In this document: positions 5,419 through 10,306 of the stretch, in pieces
Position numbering within the stretch: the first letter of the stretch is position 1
How the letters are laid out: each line of letters begins with the position of its first letter
Assembly: GCA_025057245.1 (NCBI GenBank)
Contig: JANWYC010000023.1
Coordinates: forward strand, 1 to 10,306
Direction of reading: 5' to 3'
Source of the DNA: Aquificaceae bacterium
Lineage (GTDB): Bacteria > Aquificota > Aquificia > Aquificales > Aquificaceae
Length of the DNA: 10,306 bases
Program-made: the position numbers and the translations under genes
Notes under the pieces: model-generated
Databases searched by the model: none
The model's input: the letters and a program-made list of their open reading frames with translations, nothing else
Told to the model about the DNA's origin: nothing

Positions 5419-6322
5419 GTAAAAACTTTAGCAGAGCCTTCTGTGCGTGTAATCTGTTCTCCGCCTGATTGAAAATAAACTCCGCATGAGCTTCAAAAAC
5501 GCTCTCTTCTATCTCCTCTCCCTTCCTTGCAGGTAAGCAGTGCATAACCTTTACATCGGAACGGGCGTAGGATAGGAGCTCTGGAGAAAGTGTGTACGGT
5601 CTAAGGGTTTGCAACTTTTCCTCGGTTCTGTCTTGGTTCATGCTTACCCACACGTCAGTGTATACCACGTGAGCATCTTTGACTGCTTCTACGGGGTTGG
5701 TGGTTAGATATATGCTTCCGCCAGTTATCTTACATAGGTCATCGCCCGCCTGATAGTAAAGACTGCTGGGTTCGTATCCCTGAGGTGTAGCTACGAAGAG
5801 CTTTAGACCAAAAAGACCAGCACCCACGAGCCATGTATTACAAACGTTGTTTCCATCTCCTACATAAGCTATCTTCAGACTACGTATGTCTTCACCGAAG
5901 GCTTCGTAGAGAGTAAAAACATCACTAAGAATTTGACAGGGATGGGACATATCCGTAAGTGCGTTTATTACTGGAATACTGGAATACTCCGCAAACTCCT
6001 GTAGCTTTTTGTGAGAATCCGTTCTTATTACCACACAGTCAACATATCGTGAAATAGTTCTTGCGGTATCTTTAAGGTCTTCACCTCTGGATACTTGTAA
6101 GTTTGATTCCTGAAGAAATATGGTGTTTCCACCCAGCTGGTTTATTGCTACTTCAAAGGAGATTCTGGTTCTGGTGGAAGGCTTGGTAAAGTATAGAGCG
6201 ATGTTCTTACCTTTTAGGTAGGCTTCTCTTTCATCACCTTTTTTTATCCTAAGCGCATCTTGTATTAAAAACCAACCCTCTTCTGGGCTTATATCCCAGA
6301 GGTCTATAAAACTTCTCTTCAT
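5405..6322 (-). CDS. argF: ornithine carbamoyltransferase
   Basis: ArgF joins ornithine and carbamoyl phosphate to make citrulline in arginine synthesis; it works as a cytoplasmic trimer. From the chosen start it has 305 residues, the usual length. Motifs are in order: STRTR (49-53) binding carbamoyl phosphate, TDMSHPCQ (123-130), a DGNNVCNTW segment (156-164), DVWVSM (223-228) and HCLP (261-264) with the catalytic Cys. The ornithine loop reads SMN rather than the common SMG, a small variation. An upstream in-frame ATG (6343) would add seven residues; I prefer 6322 because MKRSFIDLWD is the normal N-terminus and TAAAAT lies just before it. There is no Shine-Dalgarno sequence. The 3' end runs 14 nt into glmS with no terminator between the convergent genes. 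Confidence 0.95.
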   Translation of the reverse strand: MKRSFIDLWDISPEEGWFLIQDALRIKKGDEREAYLKGKNIALYFTKPSTRTRISFEVAINQLGGNTIFLQESNLQVSRGEDLKDTARTISRYVDCVVIRTDSHKKLQEFAEYSSIPVINALTDMSHPCQILSDVFTLYEAFGEDIRSLKIAYVGDGNNVCNTWLVGAGLFGLKLFVATPQGYEPSSLYYQAGDDLCKITGGSIYLTTNPVEAVKDAHVVYTDVWVSMNQDRTEEKLQTLRPYTLSPELLSYARSDVKVMHCLPARKGEEIEESVFEAHAEFIFNQAENRLHAQKALLKFLLTQQ

Positions 6323-6329
6323 CTTATCT

Positions 6330-6335
6330 ATTTTA
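6330..6335 (-). promoter_or_regulatory. candidate -10 box of argF
   Basis: On the minus strand TAAAAT ends 7 nt before the chosen ATG, so transcription would start about one base before it. No convincing -35 was found, and TAGTAA farther upstream is an alternative. Confidence 0.3.
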
Positions 6336-6410
6336 GCATACATTTGGTGAAAGATTACTACTTGTCTCTATTTTGAAGCTCTGGGTAGATTAGGCGTAAA
6401 TTGTCGTGTC

Positions 6411-6490
6411 TAATATTAATTGTCTAATAAGTCTCTCGTCTTTGATTGGTAAGGGTTTTACGAATTCTTACATAATAGGGTTCAAATCCT
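6411..6490 (+). repeat. interspersed intergenic repeat, copy 2
   Basis: This is the best preserved copy: TAATATTAATTGTCTAATAA at its left, a GTCTTTGATT block, GGGTTTTACGAATTCTTA, CATAATAGGG and TTCAAATCCTGA at the right. The 17-bp core ATTAATTGTCTAATAAG (6415-6431) is identical in copy 3. The GTCTAATAAG-to-TAGG spacing (54 bp) is nearly that of copy 4 (55 bp). Its right end overlaps the last codons and the stop of the epimerase gene, and it fills most of the gap to argF. Confidence 0.65.
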
Positions 6491-7450
6491 GACTTCCTTC
6501 ACCCATTCCCAGTTTTCTAAAGTCCACTCCACCGTTCTTCTAATGCCTCCCTCAAAACTTACCGTAGGTTCCCAGCCCAGAAGGGATTGAGCTTTGGATA
6601 TGTCCGCCCATGTGGCTTTCATGTCCGCCTTATGAAAGTCCTTTAAAGAAAGCTTTGTCTTCTTGCCTGTGTATTTCTCTATTAGACCTATGAGTTCCTT
6701 CAGGCTATGGGGTTGGTTGTTGCCAAGGTTTATTATCTCGTAGCCCAAGGGCTTGGTGGCAAGTATGGTGCCTGTGGCTATATCGTCTACGTAAGTAAAG
6801 TCCCTGCTTTGAGAACCGTCACCGAATACTTCTAACGGTTTTCCTTCCAAAGCCCACTTTATAAACCTAAATACGCTCATGTCTGGTCTTCCTGCAGGTC
6901 CGTACACGGTAAAGTATCTAACCACAGAAACATCTATACCATAAAGGTAGTGGTATGTGTAGGAAAGCACCTCCGCAGACTTTTTGGAAGAAGCGTAGGG
7001 AGAGATGGGAGTATTTACAGGAAGGTCTTCTTTAAAAGGCATTTTTTGACCAGCGTAGAGAGAAGAGGTAGACGCAAGCACGAACTTAGGAACATTGTTT
7101 TCCTTACAGAGCTCTAAAAGGTTAAGAGTCCCCATAACATTTGTAGTAAAGTAAACATGGGGATTTTCTATAGAATACCTAACTCCAGCCCTTGCCGCTT
7201 CGTTAATCACGCAGTCAAAGGTATGTTTCTGAAAAACTTCCCTAAGTGAAGGGAAGTCTTCTATATCTAACTGATAGAAGACAAAACCGTCGTATTTTTT
7301 TAAACCGCTTAACCTGTATTCCTTCACTCTAACATCGTAATAGGGGTTTATGTTATCCACTCCTATTACCGTATGACCTTGCTGAAGAAGTTTTTCAGAA
7401 ACCTTCCATCCTATAAAACCCGCACACCCAGTCACCAAAAAAGTTTTCAT
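6482..7450 (-). CDS. NAD-dependent UDP-glucuronate 4-epimerase-like protein
   Basis: This 322-residue extended short-chain dehydrogenase/epimerase interconverts nucleotide sugars in the cytoplasm. It starts with the NAD-binding Rossmann motif TGCAGFIG (7-14, G-x-x-G-x-x-G), then VDN (31-33), LDI (61-63), a Ser/Thr-rich catalytic segment (ASTSSLY, 126-132), and the Tyr-x3-Lys pair (Tyr152, Lys156). Features that favour UDP-glucuronate 4-epimerases are NINPYYDVRVK (33-43), AARAGVRYSIENPHVY (85-100) and YGPAGRPDM (183-191), the last being characteristic of this branch. The product would be UDP-galacturonate for surface polysaccharide. The exact substrate is inferred, and UDP-glucose/GlcNAc 4-epimerases are alternatives. 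It stands alone, 138 nt upstream of argF on the same strand if counted from that gene's longer start. Its final codons and stop lie inside a repeat copy. Confidence 0.85.
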   Translation of the reverse strand: MKTFLVTGCAGFIGWKVSEKLLQQGHTVIGVDNINPYYDVRVKEYRLSGLKKYDGFVFYQLDIEDFPSLREVFQKHTFDCVINEAARAGVRYSIENPHVYFTTNVMGTLNLLELCKENNVPKFVLASTSSLYAGQKMPFKEDLPVNTPISPYASSKKSAEVLSYTYHYLYGIDVSVVRYFTVYGPAGRPDMSVFRFIKWALEGKPLEVFGDGSQSRDFTYVDDIATGTILATKPLGYEIINLGNNQPHSLKELIGLIEKYTGKKTKLSLKDFHKADMKATWADISKAQSLLGWEPTVSFEGGIRRTVEWTLENWEWVKEVRI

Positions 7451-7458
7451 GGCTTACA

Positions 7459-7464
7459 ATTTTA
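7459..7464 (-). promoter_or_regulatory. candidate -10 box of the epimerase gene
   Basis: On the minus strand TAAAAT ends 8 nt before the ATG, predicting a start about two bases before it. There is no Shine-Dalgarno sequence and the -35 is weak. Confidence 0.35.
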
Positions 7465-7537
7465 CAACAAACTTAATCGGTTTAGCTTAGTTAGCTTCTA
7501 ACCTTAAAAACTCAGACTTTACTATGGTGTTTGGCGT

Positions 7538-7634
7538 ATTAATTGTCTAATAAGCTCTCATCTTATTCCCAAAGAATTAGGCTCAAACCTTAAAGTGATT
7601 GCGGACATCGCAAAGTTTTACACAGTTTGAGCTT
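7538..7634 (+). repeat. interspersed intergenic repeat, copy 3, with stem-loop
   Basis: It opens with ATTAATTGTCTAATAAG (7538-7554), identical to copy 2, and continues to TTAGGCTCAAA (7577-7587). About 22 bp of the central block is missing compared with copies 2 and 4. The right part folds well: AGGCTCAAAC (7579-7588) pairs with GTTTGAGCTT (7625-7634), with one G-U pair, and the loop contains TTGCG-GACAT-CGCAA (7599-7613). Confidence 0.65.
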
Positions 7635-7645
7635 ACATGTGTTTT

Positions 7646-7770
7646 GTCTAACATTTAAATGTCTAATAAGCCTATCGCCTCCAATTCATAAGGGTCTTGC
7701 GAATTTCCGCATAGTTAGGCTCAAATTCTAAAGCGTTTGAGTATCAAATACCAGAAAGTATTTTGAGAGG
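7646..7770 (+). repeat. interspersed intergenic repeat, copy 4
   Basis: It follows copy 3 in the same direction, 116 bp core to core. It has the 12-bp palindrome ACATTTAAATGT (7651-7662), GTCTAATAAG (7661-7670), AATTCATAAGGGTCTTGCGA, and TTAGGCTCAAATTCTAAAG (from 7715). The right part holds two hairpins, CTCAAA with TTTGAG (7720-7741) and AAATAC with GTATTT (about 7746-7763). It shares its right part with copy 1. With copy 3 it fills most of the 462-bp gene-free gap 7451-7912. Confidence 0.6.
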
Positions 7771-7792
7771 TTTACATACGTCAGTCTTAAAC

Positions 7793-7833
7793 AGTTAAAC
7801 TCGTGAAGCTAACGATTGTTACTGGGTTTAACT
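7793..7833. repeat. 8-bp inverted repeat downstream of the helicase gene
   Basis: AGTTAAAC (7793-7800) and GTTTAACT (7826-7833) are perfect inverted copies around 25 nt. It lies about 80 bp past the stop of the minus-strand helicase gene and could form a stem in its transcript, but no U-tract follows. The rest of 7834-7912 shows nothing I can name. Confidence 0.3.
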
Positions 7834-7912
7834 AACTTGAGTAGTGGTCTTGCGATAAGCTGAAAGCGTGCAAAACCTGTAAATACAATCTGCTAAGCGG
7901 TTTAGAACTCCT

Positions 7913-9817
7913 TTAGTCCAATTTTTTGTATGTTACCCTAATGCCTAAATCTTCCACCGCTCTTATAAACTCTCTAAACTTACTGACCCTTCCATCGCAG
8001 AGAACTATAGTTCCTCCGTCATCTTTGCTTCTCATAAGCCTGCCTATGCCTTGGCGAAACTTTATAAGTGCCTTTCTCTTTTGATATTCAAAGGGTTCAA
8101 GTCCCATGCTCTTTAGAAACCTTATCCTGTGAAAGTTTACTGGCTCATTTGGGTTTTCAAAAGGTAGTTTGGACATTAGTATACCCTTATGCCCTTTTAC
8201 ATCTACGCCAAACCATAGACTATCTAAACCTATCACAGCCTTAAACTTTCCTTCGCTGAGGGCTTTTAACAACTGTGATAAATTGCCCTCGCCCTGAAAA
8301 GCAACGCCATCTTCTTTTTCAAACAATTTTTTGTGTTCCTTATTGGTAAGGAGCACCAGAACCTTATCATGCAAGCTTCTCAAGTAGGCATACGCCATCT
8401 TTACGCATTCCTCCCACCTTTTCACATCCCTTGGGTCTACTTTGTATACCACAAAGTTAACTTTGTGATACGGAAAAGTGTGTTCTAATTCGTAGTATTC
8501 ACCTTGTATGGCAAAGGTTTGCCTAAGGTCCTCAGGGTCTACGGTAGCGGAGGTAATGACTATGCTTTTATAATTGCTAAAATCCACATAGCCTGAGGGG
8601 AATATGGGAAAAGTATGAAGCCAGTAGTTGAAAGTATTAAGCTTTTTGCTGTATTTTCTGCCCACAAGGTATCCAAAGTCCTGAGGCTCTTCCATAATTA
8701 GCCTATGAAACTCTTTCACTCTTTGAAGTCTTTTTGTCAAAAGCTCGTAATCCTTTAACTTTTTTATAAACTTTCTCTCCTCCTCCGACGGCTCTTCGTA
8801 ATTAGACTTTAAGTCCAAGTATCTCTCCCAATCCAAGAGACCACTCTTAAGCAGGTATTCTTTAAACTGCATGCTGACGAACATGCGTTCTGTAGTAAAC
8901 CTAGTAAGCTCGCTTATAAGAGACTCCCTTATGGCTTTATGATACTGAAAGAGGGGTCGGAGTATGCTTTCCTCAAAATCCTTTGCGTAAGGTTTAAGGC
9001 TTTCAACCGCTACCTCTTCCTGACCTGCGTTAAAGAGTTTTTCAAAATTTCTCACAAAAAAGTCTTCCACTTCCACGTTAGCGTTTCTTATAAACTCAAG
9101 AACCTTTCCTACAATTTCCACTCTCAGTGTATATACAGAAACACCTGAAGTCAAACTGCTGGTTACATACTTATCCAGCTCGTGAGCCTCGTCAATTACC
9201 AAAACTCTTTCATCAGAATTCTCAAACTCCTTCAGGCTCAAAAGTGCATGGTTAACCACCACGATGTCGGCTGACTTTTCAAGATTCTTAAGCCTGCTCC
9301 AATAATAGCACTCCTGAAAATATTTACACATTTTTCTGTAAGATGGAGTGCAATAGTCTTCATCCACGCATAGCTTTTCCTTTAGCTCTTGGTCTATGTT
9401 TACAAATTCAAAGTCCCCATCCCAATTACATTGCACTGACATATACAGCTCTGATGGAACGCTTTCTGATGGAAGGTTATGGTATCTATCCAAACAAAGA
9501 TAATTGGTCTTACCTTTCATTATTAAATAGTTGATTTCCTTACCGTGTATGTAGGAGTAATAAGCCCTTAAATTTTCTATGTCTTTTCTGAGCTGTTCCT
9601 GAAGTAGCTTTGTTCCCGTGGAGATGATAGCTTTTTGTTCTGACTCCATAAGGGGAATGAGATAACCGTAGGTCTTTCCAGTTCCAGTAGGTGCTTGAAT
9701 TATCTTTACAGAGCAGTTGCCCTCTTGTATGGCGGAGAGAACTATCTGAAAAAACTCTTCTTGAACCCTCCTTCTTTCCAGACCTTTTTTCAGAAGGAAC
9801 TCATATACCTGAAACAT
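7913..9817 (-). CDS. DinG/XPD-type iron-sulfur superfamily 2 DNA helicase
   Basis: This 634-residue protein has the DinG/XPD helicase plan and probably unwinds DNA 5' to 3' during repair or at replication obstacles. Visible are Walker A APTGTGKT (42-49), STGTKLLQEQL (67-77) as motif Ia, and the iron-sulfur cysteines: Cys108 in GKTNYLC, then Cys156, Cys164 and Cys170 in DYCTPSYRKMC followed by ECYYW, with VVVNHALL (187-194). Next come DEAH (209-212) in VLVIDEAHELD, SATVD in the second half, and QGIGRLMRS (589-597) as motif VI. There is no exonuclease domain, unlike the YoaA/DinG-exo fusions. Two possible starts are GTG 9820 and ATG 9817; I use the ATG. No Shine-Dalgarno sequence is present. 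It stands alone with its own promoter. The family is firm, but whether it is the cell's DinG or a relative is open, so I give no symbol. Confidence 0.9.
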   Translation of the reverse strand: MFQVYEFLLKKGLERRRVQEEFFQIVLSAIQEGNCSVKIIQAPTGTGKTYGYLIPLMESEQKAIISTGTKLLQEQLRKDIENLRAYYSYIHGKEINYLIMKGKTNYLCLDRYHNLPSESVPSELYMSVQCNWDGDFEFVNIDQELKEKLCVDEDYCTPSYRKMCKYFQECYYWSRLKNLEKSADIVVVNHALLSLKEFENSDERVLVIDEAHELDKYVTSSLTSGVSVYTLRVEIVGKVLEFIRNANVEVEDFFVRNFEKLFNAGQEEVAVESLKPYAKDFEESILRPLFQYHKAIRESLISELTRFTTERMFVSMQFKEYLLKSGLLDWERYLDLKSNYEEPSEEERKFIKKLKDYELLTKRLQRVKEFHRLIMEEPQDFGYLVGRKYSKKLNTFNYWLHTFPIFPSGYVDFSNYKSIVITSATVDPEDLRQTFAIQGEYYELEHTFPYHKVNFVVYKVDPRDVKRWEECVKMAYAYLRSLHDKVLVLLTNKEHKKLFEKEDGVAFQGEGNLSQLLKALSEGKFKAVIGLDSLWFGVDVKGHKGILMSKLPFENPNEPVNFHRIRFLKSMGLEPFEYQKRKALIKFRQGIGRLMRSKDDGGTIVLCDGRVSKFREFIRAVEDLGIRVTYKKLD

Positions 9818-9825
9818 CACTATAT

Positions 9826-9866
9826 AGTATAGTTCTCATTCTCATAGTCGTCTATTCAGCTATGAG
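9826..9866 (-). promoter_or_regulatory. helicase gene promoter with inverted repeat around the -35
   Basis: On the minus strand TATACT (9831-9826) and TAGACG (9854-9849) are 17 bp apart, a good sigma-70-type pair. The predicted start is about 9819, two bases before ATG 9817. CTCATAG (9841-9847) and CTATGAG (9860-9866) form a perfect inverted repeat with a 12-bp spacer that holds the -35 box, the placement expected of a repressor operator. It does not look like a known LexA box. Confidence 0.55.
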
Positions 9867-9913
9867 GGCGGGTTCTTGCGAGTAAAGGGACTATAAGCTC
9901 CTATACTGGATTA

Positions 9914-10042
9914 ATCGAAACCAATCCCAATCAGCTATGATTTGGAACGAATCCTGCTTTACTAAACCGCACTGGATGACAACTACTCAATATGGTCTTT
10001 AAATACCATATGCGACAATCAGAGTCTGTCGTATGGGATTGG
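9914..10042 (+). ncRNA. candidate multi-stem RNA with competing hairpins
   Basis: CCAATCCCA (9921-9929) and TGGGATTGG (10034-10042) are perfect 9-bp inverted copies 104 nt apart. Inside, ATATGGT (9990-9996) pairs with ACCATAT (10005-10011) and CGACA (10013-10017) with TGTCG (10027-10031); these three stems are compatible. An alternative extends the last stem: CCATA (10006-10010) with TATGG (10032-10036), breaking both others. TATACT (9902-9907) could start a plus-strand transcript near 9914, though its -35 is poor. No known riboswitch core motif is recognisable. The same repeats would also fold in a minus-strand transcript running toward the helicase gene, so the strand is uncertain. Confidence 0.3.
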
Positions 10043-10071
10043 CTAAAGGTTTGCATGGTCTCTTTGCTTGT

Positions 10072-10087
10072 GGTTTTTGGTTTTTGG
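10072..10087 (+). repeat. GGTTTTT tandem repeat and otherwise featureless flank
   Basis: GGTTTTTGGTTTTTGG is a short direct repeat just right of the RNA candidate. The rest of 10043-10168 is AT-rich with stops in all frames I checked and shows nothing I can name. Farther on, GTCTC (10191-10195) and GAGAC (10202-10206) form a small hairpin. Confidence 0.4.
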
Positions 10088-10168
10088 CTGTAGAACTGTA
10101 CAACTATTTTTCTAATTCGTGAGAGTGTTTTAAATTCTATATAGAGTAAGAACTACAGGGTTTAGTAA

Positions 10169-10306
10169 TATAAATACCGCAAAAAGGCATGTCTCAGTGA
10201 AGAGACGATATTCGGACACTCCAAGGTGGGGCAGTTGTTTAGGAATGTGAAGAGGGCTTGGGGTGATAGAGATAACATGGGCTATACAAGCTTGCAAGTC
10301 TGTCTG
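10169..10306 (+). CDS. partial open frame running off the right edge
   Basis: A 46-codon frame follows a TAA at 10166-10168 and is still open at the window end. It reads KKACLSEETIFGHSKVGQLF, then RNVKRAWGDRDNMGYTSLQV. The composition (charged, balanced, W/G/D/N) looks protein-like, but there is no ATG before 10277; GTG 10226 or TTG 10235 could start it, without a Shine-Dalgarno sequence. I do not recognise the family. It could be a mobile-element gene fragment or the start of a real gene. The opposite strand is also open over much of this stretch, so the frame may be chance. Confidence 0.25.

Noticed and set aside
7538..7770. CRISPR array
   Set aside because: The two tandem units are about 116 bp apart, diverged, and have no short identical repeats with uniform spacers.
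9841..9866. LexA box at the helicase promoter
   Set aside because: The sequence matches neither the CTG-N10-CAG nor the GAAC-N4-GTTC pattern.
9921..10042. Known riboswitch or tmRNA
   Set aside because: No thiamine, cobalamin, SAM or fluoride core motif and no tRNA-like ends or tag frame could be found by eye.
10139..10306. Minus-strand open frame entering from the right edge (about 55 codons)
   Set aside because: It mirrors the plus-strand frame, is rich in Leu/Pro/His without a recognisable motif, and no start or ribosome binding site is visible.

Overview
The window looks like chromosomal DNA of a thermophilic, AT-leaning bacterium of the Aquificales type (Hydrogenobacter/Thermocrinis/Aquifex relatives). 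I infer this from the heavy use of AGA/AGG for Arg and ATA for Ile, the Lys/Glu-rich proteins, and the mix of core biosynthetic genes with nitrogenase-type PII proteins, LemA/DUF3137 and a decayed HEPN/MNT pair of a kind common in thermophiles. No species-level call is possible from sequence inspection alone.

Layout, left to right. 1-267: a stretch able to fold into nested stem-loops, then a tRNA-Ala(CGC) gene. 506-1128 (+): two overlapping small PII-family genes resembling the nitrogenase regulators NifI2 and NifI1, with no nif structural genes in view. 1427-2925 (+): a tightly coupled membrane-associated pair, lemA and a DUF3137 gene, with its own promoter and a strong ribosome binding site. 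2926-3615: a 690-bp stretch with the decayed remains of a minus-strand HEPN/MNT toxin-antitoxin pair and a cluster of regularly spaced ATAAACC/GGTTTAT inverted heptamers. 3640-5418 (+): glmS. 5405-6322 (-): argF, overlapping glmS tail to tail. 6482-7450 (-): a UDP-glucuronate 4-epimerase-like sugar-nucleotide epimerase. 7913-9817 (-): a DinG/XPD-type iron-sulfur DNA helicase. 9818-10306: no complete gene; it holds the dinG promoter with an inverted repeat around its -35 box, a multi-stem RNA candidate, and a short open frame running off the edge.

The gene set is mostly housekeeping: amino-sugar synthesis (GlmS), arginine synthesis (ArgF), nucleotide-sugar conversion, DNA repair (DinG-like) and a tRNA. 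These genes are not one pathway, and orientation changes several times. GlmS (GlcN6P, leading to UDP-sugars) and the epimerase both feed cell-surface polysaccharide chemistry, but they are on opposite strands and unlikely to be co-transcribed.

Three patterns cut across genes. First, an interspersed intergenic repeat of about 80-120 bp occurs five times (one copy reversed), shares cores such as GTCTAATAAG and a TCAAA-containing 3' part, and can form stem-loops. Second, for five of six transcription-unit heads a -10-like hexamer sits about 7 nt before the start codon with no Shine-Dalgarno sequence, suggesting leaderless or nearly leaderless mRNAs; lemA is the exception. Third, the operator-like heptamer array lies beside the dead toxin-antitoxin pair. 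I did not find CRISPR arrays, intact insertion sequences or a clearly new multi-gene system.
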